From: SIG673 sp045658525
GTDB taxonomy: Bacteria; Bacillota; Clostridia; Oscillospirales; CAG-272
DNA length: 5,014 nt
Assembly (NCBI GenBank): GCA_045658525.1
Contig: JAZOVD010000085.1
Span: 1-5,014, forward strand
Direction of reading: 5' to 3'
Below, piece after piece: positions 1-4,989 of this stretch. A program made the translations under genes and the position numbers. The first letter of the stretch is position 1, and the number at the start of each line of letters is the position of its first letter. The notes under the pieces are model-generated. The model was not told the DNA's origin. It saw only the letters and a list, made by a program, of their open reading frames with translations, and did no database searches.

Positions 1-17
1 AGTGGGGATTTGTCTTC

Positions 18-605
18 CTAAGACCGCTTGGCCTCCGACTTTGAGCTTTCGGCTTTTACGAGATCGCATTTGTCGTCAGCGTGGCTCGTTCCGTCCTTAT
101 CATCGTGACCTACTATCGCGCCGAGTACCTCGCGGCAATCGTCGAGTGCTTTTGCCATAACTCCGACGGTCTCACCCGAGCAGGCAACGGGTATAGTACC
201 AAATCTTGATACCGTTCCGTAAGTGGGCTTTACGAATACAAGATCGGAAAGCGCGGCGGCGCGACGGGGAGTTCCGTTTACGTCAACCGTAACCGCGGCT
301 TTTACCGTACTGCTTTTGAGTATCTCGGCAGAAGCACTTGCAAGCTCTCCTTTTTCGTTTACGGAAGCACCAAAGTAAGAGGTCTCACCGAGAAGATCAA
401 GAGAAAACTCTCCTATATTCGCTTTTCCCGCTATATCGTAGCCCGCGGCGGTGAGCTTTTCAACTGCCGTGGCGTTAAAAAGGCTTTTGTAACCGTCAAG
501 CATCTTAGAGCCTGCGGTAGTGGGCATATCCTTTGTCAGTATAAGATCGTCAAGAACGACGGACTTTTCCGACGGAGTGCCGTTTTCGGTAATATACAGT
601 TTCAT
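18..605 (-). CDS. Short GatA-like protein lacking the amidase active site
   Basis: A 195-residue protein that I recognise as a piece of GatA, the amidase subunit of the Asp-tRNA(Asn)/Glu-tRNA(Gln) amidotransferase, which is normally about 480-490 residues. Seen: TTAGSKML (29-36), a stretch around 44-66 matching the ATVVEKL..AGA.I.GK.N..EF segment, then KPTYGTVSRFG (126-136) and the GHDDKDGTS segment (166-174), all in GatA order. Residues 1-15 replace the usual N-terminal ~70 residues, and everything after GHD.KD.TS is replaced by a charged tail. By my hand alignment the catalytic Lys (IKDN) is Asp19, the glycine/serine loop GGSSGGS is ELASAS-like (87-92), and the nucleophile Ser of DTGGS is Thr112. 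It should therefore be inactive as an amidase. The start is supported by GGGAGG 9 nt upstream, and the gene follows gatC by 21 nt in the same operon. The frame is clean, arguing for a retained protein. It could be a structural or regulatory partner of GatC/AspRS, or a paralogue remnant; its function is unknown. Confidence 0.8.
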   Translation of the reverse strand: MKLYITENGTPSEKSVVLDDLILTKDMPTTAGSKMLDGYKSLFNATAVEKLTAAGYDIAGKANIGEFSLDLLGETSYFGASVNEKGELASASAEILKSSTVKAAVTVDVNGTPRRAAALSDLVFVKPTYGTVSRFGTIPVACSGETVGVMAKALDDCREVLGAIVGHDDKDGTSHADDKCDLVKAESSKSEAKRS

Positions 606-626
606 ATCATTTATCCTCCCGTCGTA

Positions 627-908
627 TTACTCAACAAGACGCGGGACCTGCCAGTAGCCGTCCACGGTTTCGGGTGCGCCGCTTTGAAGCTCGTCACGAG
701 TGAAAAGTTTTTTCTCAACGTCGGGACGAACGACGGTCATTATCGGCATAACGTGTACCATTCTTTCAACGCTTTCGGTATCGAGAGCGTTAAGCGCGGC
801 TATCTCATCATCCTGCTTCGCGAAGAAAGCGAGCACCGCTTCCTTCTGCGTGTCGTTAAGACTGAGCTGGTTAAGCTTTTCAAGCCTGCGCAGAGTATCC
901 TTTTCCAT
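627..908 (-). CDS. gatC: Asp/Glu-tRNA amidotransferase subunit C
   Basis: GatC, the small subunit that wraps around and stabilises GatA in the GatCAB complex, which converts Asp-tRNA(Asn) to Asn-tRNA(Asn) (and Glu-tRNA(Gln) to Gln-tRNA(Gln)) in the cytosol. At 93 residues it has normal family length. Seen: an N-terminal helix with LEKLNQLSL (9-17), an acidic middle helix, ALDTESVERMVHVMP (41-55, the family's vDte.vep..hp), VRPDV (60-64, family lReD), and the C-terminal TRDELQSGAPETVDGYWQVP (70-89), the strongest family signature. GGAGG lies 7 nt before the ATG. It starts 27 nt after the aspS stop and ends 21 nt before the GatA-like gene, so the three are one transcript under the T-box. Linkage to aspS rather than to gatA/gatB first points to Asn-tRNA formation as the main job of this locus. 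Confidence 0.95.
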   Translation of the reverse strand: MEKDTLRRLEKLNQLSLNDTQKEAVLAFFAKQDDEIAALNALDTESVERMVHVMPIMTVVRPDVEKKLFTRDELQSGAPETVDGYWQVPRLVE

Positions 909-935
909 TTGTAAACCTCCGTGTGGTATATGGGT

Positions 936-2666
936 TTAGTCTCTGACCTTTATGTGGACTTCTCTGAGCTGCTGCTCGGTGACCTCACCGGGCGCGCCCA
1001 TCATAACGTCCTGTGCGTTACCGTTGAGCGGGAAGGCGATAACGTCTCTTATAGTCTCCTCACCTGCGATAAGCATTATCATTCTGTCAACACCGGGAGC
1101 CATACCCGCGTGAGGCGGCGCACCGTAAGAGAACGCGGTGTAGAGAGCACCGAACTTTGCTTTGACGTCATCCTCACCGTAGCCTGCTATCTCGAATGCC
1201 TTTTTCATTATTTCGGGGTTATGGTTTCTTACCGCTCCCGAGGAAAGCTCTACGCCGTTGCAGACGATGTCGTACTGATAGGCGAATATATCGAGAGGAT
1301 CCTTGTTAAGAAGAGCGTCCATACCGCCTTGAGGCATAGAGAAAGGGTTATGAGTGAAGTCTATCTTGCCCGTCTCGGAGTTAAGCTCGTACATCGGGAA
1401 GTCAACTATGAAGCAGAATTCATAAGAATCCTTGTTTACAATGTCAAGCGTGTTTCCGAGCCAGGTTCTTATCTCGCCCGCGAGCTTATTTACAACAGAG
1501 AGCGCGTCGCAGATAAAGAACAGCGTTTCGCCTTCCTTTATTCCGACAAGCTCGGTAAGCTCGTTCTTCTGCTCGGGAGAGAGGAACTTTGCGATAGGAC
1601 CCTTGTACTCGCCCTCGGAGAGAGTGAGGTAACCGAGACCCTTCATTCCAACGCTCATAGCGAATTTGAGAGAGTCCTCAAAGAACTTCTTGGATCTGCC
1701 TGAACAGTCAGCTACTATTCCGCGAACGGGCTTGTTCTTGAAGAGCGGGAAATCGACGCCCGCGAAGAACGCTGTAAGATCCTGTATTATGAGGGGGTTA
1801 CGGAGATCGGGCTTATCGGAGCCGTATTTAAGCATAGCGTCCGCAAAGGTTATGCGCTTAAAAGGGGGCTTTGATACGGTCTTGTTCGTAAACGTTGTAA
1901 AGGTATTGTAAACGACCTGCTCGGCTACCGCGAAAACGTCCTCCTGAGTGGCAAACGCCATCTCAAAGTCGAGCTGATAGAATTCTCCGGGAGAACGGTC
2001 CTGACGGGCATCCTCGTCACGGAAGCAGGGAGCTATCTGGAAGTATCTATCAAATCCGGAAGCCATAAGAAGCTGCTTGAACTGCTGAGGAGCCTGCGGA
2101 AGCGCGTAGAACTTACCCTTATGCTTTCTGCTCGGAACGAGATAGTCACGAGCGCCCTCGGGAGAGGAAGCGGTAAGGATAGGGGTCTGTATTTCAAGGA
2201 AGCCAAGAGATTCCATCTGGCTTCTGAGATAGCTGAGTATCTTGGAACGAAGCACGATGTTATCGTGTATCTGCTTGTTTCTGAGGTCAAGATAACGGTA
2301 TTTGAGACGAACGTCCTCTCTCGTCGCGGTAGAGGAGTCTATCTCGAAGGGAAGAGCGAGCTGGCAGGGGCCGAGAACCTCGATCTTAGTCGCGCGTACT
2401 TCTACGTTACCCGTTTCTATCTTGGGGTTTACAGTCTCGGCGTCTCTCTCGGTTACCGTGCCCTCAATAAGTACAACGGTCTCCTTTGAGATACCCGAAA
2501 GCATCTTGTCGTCGGAAAAAACGATCTGAGTTACGCCGTAGTGGTCGCGAAGGTCAACGAAAAGTACGCCTCCGTGGTCTCTTACGGTATCGACCCAACC
2601 GGTAAGGGTAACGGTCTGTCCGATATGCTCCGAACGAAGCTCGTTACAGGTATGAGTTCTTAACAT
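936..2666 (-). CDS. aspS: Aspartyl-tRNA synthetase, bacterial type, probably non-discriminating
   Basis: Class IIb synthetase that charges tRNA(Asp) with aspartate and, if non-discriminating as inferred, also tRNA(Asn). The 576 residues fit the bacterial family. Domain order: N-terminal OB-fold anticodon-binding domain (about 1-100; GWVDTVRDHGG at 23-33), motif 1 and flipping loop (about 150-180; TPILTASSPEGARDYLVPSR from 161), motif 2 with FRDED (215-219) and QLDFEM (231-236), the bacterial GAD insertion (about 290-405), and motif 3 GMAPGVDR (521-528) followed by the DVIAFP segment (541-546). His31 takes the place of the Leu found in discriminating enzymes such as E. coli; in Pseudomonas aeruginosa the matching His31 is known to permit Asp-tRNA(Asn) formation. 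The start is fixed by AGGAGGA 8 nt upstream of the ATG and by MLRTHTCNELR, the usual family N terminus. First gene of the operon, regulated by the upstream T-box leader; no frameshift or missing motif seen. Confidence 0.97.
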   Translation of the reverse strand: MLRTHTCNELRSEHIGQTVTLTGWVDTVRDHGGVLFVDLRDHYGVTQIVFSDDKMLSGISKETVVLIEGTVTERDAETVNPKIETGNVEVRATKIEVLGPCQLALPFEIDSSTATREDVRLKYRYLDLRNKQIHDNIVLRSKILSYLRSQMESLGFLEIQTPILTASSPEGARDYLVPSRKHKGKFYALPQAPQQFKQLLMASGFDRYFQIAPCFRDEDARQDRSPGEFYQLDFEMAFATQEDVFAVAEQVVYNTFTTFTNKTVSKPPFKRITFADAMLKYGSDKPDLRNPLIIQDLTAFFAGVDFPLFKNKPVRGIVADCSGRSKKFFEDSLKFAMSVGMKGLGYLTLSEGEYKGPIAKFLSPEQKNELTELVGIKEGETLFFICDALSVVNKLAGEIRTWLGNTLDIVNKDSYEFCFIVDFPMYELNSETGKIDFTHNPFSMPQGGMDALLNKDPLDIFAYQYDIVCNGVELSSGAVRNHNPEIMKKAFEIAGYGEDDVKAKFGALYTAFSYGAPPHAGMAPGVDRMIMLIAGEETIRDVIAFPLNGNAQDVMMGAPGEVTEQQLREVHIKVRD

Positions 2667-2730
2667 AGTAAAAATCCTCCTATGTGTTTAATTTACATAT
2701 TTATTAAGCGTAATATGCGGAGAAAAGCAA

Positions 2731-2767
2731 TAAAAAATGCCTTTCGTCCCTATATGGGACGAAAGGC
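2731..2767 (-). terminator. Intrinsic terminator of the T-box leader
   Basis: A perfect 12-bp stem, GCCTTTCGTCCC (2767-2756) paired with its complement (2750-2739), around a 5-nt loop, followed by a run of six T on the minus strand. The 5' arm CGTCCC is the conserved segment that pairs instead with the T-box sequence to form the antiterminator when uncharged tRNA is bound, so this is a conditional stop upstream of aspS. Confidence 0.95.
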
Positions 2768-2983
2768 AAATCTTCCGCGATACCACCCAAATTGACCGTT
2801 TTTCGGTCCACTCAATTACATCTTTACGCGATAAACGTGCGGTTCTACTGACCTTTTCGGTTTTCTTCCGCAAGCTCGGGAGTGTTTTTCTTACGTAGAT
2901 CACTGCCGTATTCACACCGTCAACAGCTCTCTTTGAGTTGATCTTAGGTAATACTCTCTCCGTCATAGCCGAATATTTTATAC
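2731..2983 (-). ncRNA. T-box riboswitch leader of aspS, specifier AAC (Asn)
   Basis: A tRNA-sensing leader that ends transcription unless an uncharged tRNA pairs with it. Seen in transcript order: a short basal helix (GGCU 2970-2967 with AGCU 2876-2873); a helix GGAG/CUCC (2961-2958 with 2882-2879); a specifier loop with AGAGUA (2957-2952) opposite GAAAAACA (2890-2883); helices UUAC/GUAA and GAUCA/UGAUC; an AGAGAG bulge; and an apical stem GCUGU/ACGGC (2927-2923 with 2909-2905) enclosing GGUGUGAA. Stem III is the hairpin at 2817-2790. The T-box bulge GGGUGGUAUCGCGG occupies 2788-2775, one base off the usual UGGNACCGCG. In the family the loop reads GAAA-NNN-A, so the specifier is AAC at 2886-2884, an asparagine codon. 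The leader is about 250 nt. The element is certain; the specifier rests on hand folding. Confidence 0.93.
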
Positions 2984-2988
2984 ACTTT

Positions 2989-3017
2989 ATTATAACATAT
3001 TTGAGCCGGATTGTCAA
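2989..3017 (-). promoter_or_regulatory. Sigma-A promoter of the aspS-gatC operon
   Basis: TTGACA (3017-3012), a 17-bp spacer (3011-2995) and TATAAT (2994-2989) read on the minus strand, an exact match to consensus. The start point should lie near 2981-2983, just before the first helix of the T-box leader. It lies immediately downstream of the GH130 stop codon, and I see no convincing terminator between that gene and this promoter; the palindrome around 3028-3039 is A/T-rich and weak. Confidence 0.93.
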
Positions 3018-3042
3018 GAGCTTTGCTAAAAAACGTTTTTCC

Positions 3043-4065
3043 TTATTTATCTAATTTACATTCCTTTACCAAATGGGTAATAAGCTCATTGAAATCAGCA
3101 GTCGCAAGACCGATATAGGTGTCCGCCGTTCCGTAATAAACGTACAAAACGCCGTCCTTTACGACAGTGCCCGTAGGGAATACGCAGCCCTCATAGATAC
3201 CGCAGGTCTCGTAGTCGTATTCAGGCTCCATTAAGAAATTTTTGGTGCGAGCTATTACTTTTCTTGGATCGTCAAGGTCTAAGAGCACAGCACCTACGCG
3301 GTATATACCCTTGTCGTCAACACCGTGATAGAGCATAAACCAACCGTGTTCCGTCTTTATAGGCGGAGTTCCGCCGCCGATACGCTGAGTCTCCCACCAT
3401 TGCTCGCCCGTCATTAAAAGCTCAGGCTTACCGTATTCAATAAGATCGTCACCAAACGATATCCATATCGACGGCATTTTAACGTCAACGTTTTTGAACT
3501 TCGGTCGAGAGATCATAACATATTTTCCGCCAACCTTTTCTGGGAACAGATAGACGTCTCTGTCGTCAACCGTTGCCTCGGTTATACGTCCGAATTTTTT
3601 ATATACCCTAAAATCCTTAGTTGCAGCAAGATAGGAAACGGTTATATTGTCCTTTGCGAACTTCGGAAGTTCTTTTCCGCAAACGTCGGTTTCGTCTATG
3701 TAGATAGGCTCGGGGTTTAACCAATACTGCCCCGGTGCGTAAGCTCTCGCCGCGTAGGTCATATAGTACATATCTCCTATCTTCATAAGGCGCGGGTCTT
3801 CGACGCAACCGCCCTCAGGCTCGTCGTGCGCTCCCTCAAATGCGGGAAGGTCGCTCTGGCGCGTGAATTTTATTCCGTCCTTGCTCGTCGCAAGACCGAG
3901 ACGTATCTGATGTCTTTTATCGTTTCCCGCGGCGCGGTAGAGCATAACGAATTCCTCGTTTTTGTCATCGTAAATAACTGCGGGATTAAGAACGCATCTC
4001 GCTTCCCACTCGTTTTTTGGATTGGGGGATAATATGGGGTTGTTTTCGTATTTTGTGAGTTTCAT
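3043..4065 (-). CDS. GH130 family beta-mannoside phosphorylase (or hydrolase)
   Basis: A 340-residue five-bladed beta-propeller enzyme of glycoside hydrolase family 130, whose members phosphorolyse (a few hydrolyse) beta-mannosides such as mannosyl-glucose, beta-1,4- or beta-1,2-mannooligosaccharides. Seen: ENNPILSP (7-14), NPAVIYDD (27-34), YRAAG (43-47), GCVEDPRL (86-93) whose Asp90 fits the family's general acid, DRDVYLFP (168-175), GGGTPPIKT (230-238), LYHGVD (245-250), LLDLDDP (261-267), FPTGTVV (296-302) and YYGTAD (310-315). The Lys of PPIKT and the following YH agree with the phosphate site of phosphorylases as I recall it, favouring a phosphorylase; the subfamily and the linkage cannot be decided by eye. 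There is no signal peptide, so it acts in the cytosol on imported sugar. AAAGGA lies 10 nt before the ATG. It starts 37 nt after the xre stop on the same strand, and no transporter or other sugar gene is in view. Confidence 0.9.
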   Translation of the reverse strand: MKLTKYENNPILSPNPKNEWEARCVLNPAVIYDDKNEEFVMLYRAAGNDKRHQIRLGLATSKDGIKFTRQSDLPAFEGAHDEPEGGCVEDPRLMKIGDMYYMTYAARAYAPGQYWLNPEPIYIDETDVCGKELPKFAKDNITVSYLAATKDFRVYKKFGRITEATVDDRDVYLFPEKVGGKYVMISRPKFKNVDVKMPSIWISFGDDLIEYGKPELLMTGEQWWETQRIGGGTPPIKTEHGWFMLYHGVDDKGIYRVGAVLLDLDDPRKVIARTKNFLMEPEYDYETCGIYEGCVFPTGTVVKDGVLYVYYGTADTYIGLATADFNELITHLVKECKLDK

Positions 4066-4102
4066 AGTAAAGGTATCCTTTCTAAAAAATATAGTGAAGA
4101 AA

Positions 4103-4309
4103 TCAATAATACGGATTTCTTTTGTCGGTCAAGCCTAAAATATAATCAGTTGACGTTTTGTAAAATTTAGCCAGCGCGATAAGACAAGATAATGGCATTT
4201 GCCTTTGTTCATTTTCGTATTGTGAATATGTATTCTGCTTTATATGCAGATATTTCGCAACTTCCGCTTGCGTTAAATTACTATCTTCTCTTAAATCTCT
4301 GATACGCAT
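4103..4309 (-). CDS. XRE family helix-turn-helix repressor, small
   Basis: A 68-residue protein that is essentially one Cro/C1-type DNA-binding domain. Seen: the opening MRIRDLREDSNLTQAEVAKY (1-20), the first helix of the HTH at about 13-20, the recognition helix at about 23-32 (IKQNTYSQYE), then MPLSCLIALAKFY (38-50) and the common end TSTDYILGLTD (52-62). There is no oligomerisation or peptidase domain, so it probably acts as a dimer through the HTH fold alone. AAGGAG lies 8 nt before the ATG. Its upstream region holds two operator-like palindromes, and a divergent gene starts on the other side, so it most likely represses that gene and perhaps itself. The GH130 gene follows by 37 nt and may be co-transcribed. 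A weak TAATAT at 4346-4341 could be its -10; no good -35 is visible. This block looks AT-richer than aspS/gatC. Confidence 0.92.
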   Translation of the reverse strand: MRIRDLREDSNLTQAEVAKYLHIKQNTYSQYENEQRQMPLSCLIALAKFYKTSTDYILGLTDKRNPYY

Positions 4310-4350
4310 ATTTTTTACTCCTTAAAGTGATTACAAAAAAATATTACCAC

Positions 4351-4390
4351 ATCTCACTTTGAGATATTGACTTTTATCTCAAAATGTGAT
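4351..4390. promoter_or_regulatory. Two XRE operator-like palindromes
   Basis: ATCTCA-CTT-TGAGAT (4351-4365) is a perfect 6-bp inverted repeat with a 3-nt centre. ATCTCA-AAA-TGTGAT (4376-4390) is the same site with one mismatch. Their centres are 25 bp apart, between the xre start and the divergent gene. The second site fills the spacer and touches the -10 of the rightward promoter, and the -35 lies between the two, so binding should block that promoter. The assignment to the neighbouring XRE protein is an inference from position. Confidence 0.75.
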
Positions 4391-4395
4391 ATGAT
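4367..4395 (+). promoter_or_regulatory. Promoter of the DUF6809-like gene
   Basis: TTGACT (4367-4372), a 17-bp spacer and TATGAT (4390-4395) on the plus strand, one mismatch from consensus in each hexamer. The start point should be near 4402, giving a short leader of about 40 nt before the ATG at 4444. It is overlapped by the operator-like palindromes. Confidence 0.85.
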
Positions 4396-4443
4396 ATTTT
4401 TGTCGATGATGACATAATACTTGGATTATAGTAGAGGAGAAGA

Positions 4444-4713
4444 ATGAAAAGTGTACTTGAAGAACTGTGGTACGGTAATATTTGTCCCAATAGTCGCGAG
4501 TTAACCAAAGATAAAAAGGCATTAATGAGCTGTATCGCAGACCACCACGACAATTTGCATGCAACGCTCACGGATAAGCAGAAAGAAATGCTTGAAAAAT
4601 TTGATGAGTGCTACGCCGAGCTTGCTGATATTAACGAACGTGCAATATTCGTATATGCGTTTCGTCTCGGTGCAAGGATTGCCACTGAGATTATGAGCTT
4701 TGATATTGAATGA
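4444..4713 (+). CDS. DUF6809-like small protein
   Basis: An 89-residue protein starting MKSVLEELWYGNICP, which I recognise as the opening of a small Firmicute family of unknown function (DUF6809, MKS.LEELY.GNI.P). Seen: this N-terminal motif (1-15), a polar helical middle with LTDKQKEMLEKFDECYAELA (42-61, likely a coiled-coil or long helix), and the conserved end with ERAIFVYAFRLGARIATEI (65-83), an amphipathic helix. There is no signal peptide, membrane segment or catalytic motif. AGAGG/GGAG lies 4-6 nt before the ATG, and an excellent promoter sits about 50 nt upstream. It is divergent from the XRE repressor and ends in a hairpin terminator, so it is its own unit. Family members often sit in mobile or accessory regions beside XRE genes (recollection). 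The family call is moderately sure; the role is unknown. Confidence 0.8.
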   Translation: MKSVLEELWYGNICPNSRELTKDKKALMSCIADHHDNLHATLTDKQKEMLEKFDECYAELADINERAIFVYAFRLGARIATEIMSFDIE

Positions 4714-4721
4714 GGAAAAGC

Positions 4722-4753
4722 AAAAAACGACAGGTTCAACCTGTCGTTTTTTT
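4722..4753 (+). terminator. Intrinsic terminator after the DUF6809-like gene, probably bidirectional
   Basis: The stem AAAAAACGACAGG (4722-4734) pairs with CCTGTCGTTTTTT (4740-4752) around TTCAA, and a T run reaches 4753. It lies 8 nt after the stop codon. The A run on the 5' side gives a T run on the minus strand too, so it can also end transcripts coming from the tRNA side. Its last T overlaps the CCA end of the tRNA-Ser fragment. Confidence 0.92.
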
Positions 4754-4808
4754 GGCGGAGAGAGAGGGATTCGAACCCTCGTGGGATTTCTCCCAAACTG
4801 ATTTCGAG
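4753..4808 (-). tRNA. 3' half of tRNA-Ser(CGA), partial; putative attachment site
   Basis: Read on the minus strand: anticodon loop CTCGAAA (4808-4802, anticodon CGA at 4806-4804), 3' anticodon strand TCAGT (4801-4797), a long class II variable arm with TGGGA-GAAA-TCCCA (within 4796-4781), a perfect T arm GAGGG-TTCGAAT-CCCTC (4780-4764), acceptor 3' strand TCTCTCC (4763-4757), discriminator G and an encoded CCA (4755-4753). The long variable arm and the anticodon fit serine. The 5' half is missing: the bases before the loop (TATTT, 4813-4809) do not pair with TCAGT, and no GGAGAGA acceptor strand or D arm follows. The break at the anticodon loop is where tyrosine integrases cut tRNA genes, so this is best read as the displaced 3' half left by an integrated element; a plain truncated pseudo-tRNA is the alternative. 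Confidence 0.85.
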
Positions 4809-4830
4809 AAATACAATGAATGTCACAATC

Positions 4831-4847
4831 CGTCCCTCTGCGTCCCT
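4831..4847. repeat. CGTCCCT direct repeat, 10-bp period
   Basis: CGTCCCT occurs at 4831-4837 and 4841-4847, exactly one helical turn apart, about 25-40 bp from the tRNA anticodon-loop break. The phasing would suit a protein binding one face of the DNA, such as an excisionase or integrase. Two short copies are weak evidence alone. Confidence 0.5.
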
Positions 4848-4907
4848 AATTTTCAAAAAATCCACCGATTTTTCCGCTTTTCTTCTGCCCATCTGTCAGA
4901 TTTTTCG

Positions 4908-4935
4908 GAAAAGTGATAGAAAAGTGATAGAAAAA
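4908..4935. repeat. Tandem 11-bp repeat, two and a half copies
   Basis: GAAAAGTGATA at 4908-4918 and 4919-4929, exact and adjacent, followed by the partial copy GAAAAA (4930-4935). Short adjacent direct repeats about 100 bp from a tRNA core site resemble the arm-type sites bound by the N-terminal domain of tyrosine integrases. Confidence 0.8.
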
Positions 4936-4960
4936 GAGGTTTTGTCGTCACTAAAACACA

Positions 4961-4989
4961 TTGAATTTTTTGAAAAAATATGATATAAT
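4961..4989 (+). promoter_or_regulatory. Rightward promoter at the window edge
   Basis: TTGAAT (4961-4966), a 17-bp spacer, and TATAAT (4984-4989) with an extended -10 TGA just before it. Transcription would begin near 4996 and run out of the window. A further TTGACA at 5003-5008 could be the -35 of a second promoter whose -10 lies beyond 5014. The gene served is not visible. Confidence 0.75.

Noticed and set aside
18..605. A frameshifted or interrupted normal gatA
   Set aside because: The landmarks lie in one unbroken frame and the active-site changes are substitutions within it. The other two frames of the 17 bases after the stop show no obvious GatA continuation, though that stretch is very short.
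921..1703. 260-codon open frame on the plus strand
   Set aside because: Lies wholly antisense to aspS, whose motifs and ribosome binding site are clear; its translation has no recognisable features and no ribosome binding site was evident.
2121..2489. 122-codon open frame on the plus strand
   Set aside because: Antisense shadow of the aspS N-terminal half.
2899..2901. GAU as an Asp specifier codon in the T-box
   Set aside because: It lies in the paired GAUCA/UGAUC helix, not in the specifier loop.
2688..3017. 109-codon open frame on the minus strand upstream of aspS
   Set aside because: It coincides with the promoter, T-box leader and terminator hairpin, whose RNA structure fully explains the sequence.
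3028..3039. Terminator for the GH130 gene
   Set aside because: AAAAACGTTTTT is palindromic but has only a CG centre, no loop and no G/C-rich stem.
4753..4840. A complete tRNA-Ser gene
   Set aside because: The anticodon 5' strand, D arm and acceptor 5' strand are absent; upstream bases do not pair with TCAGT or TCTCTCC.
4611..4892. 93-codon open frame on the minus strand
   Set aside because: Crosses the tRNA fragment and the terminator and lies antisense to the DUF6809-like gene.
4710..4916. 68-codon open frame overlapping the DUF6809-like stop by ATGA
   Set aside because: It runs through the terminator and the tRNA fragment; its AEREGFEPS string is a well-known false translation of tRNA 3' ends.
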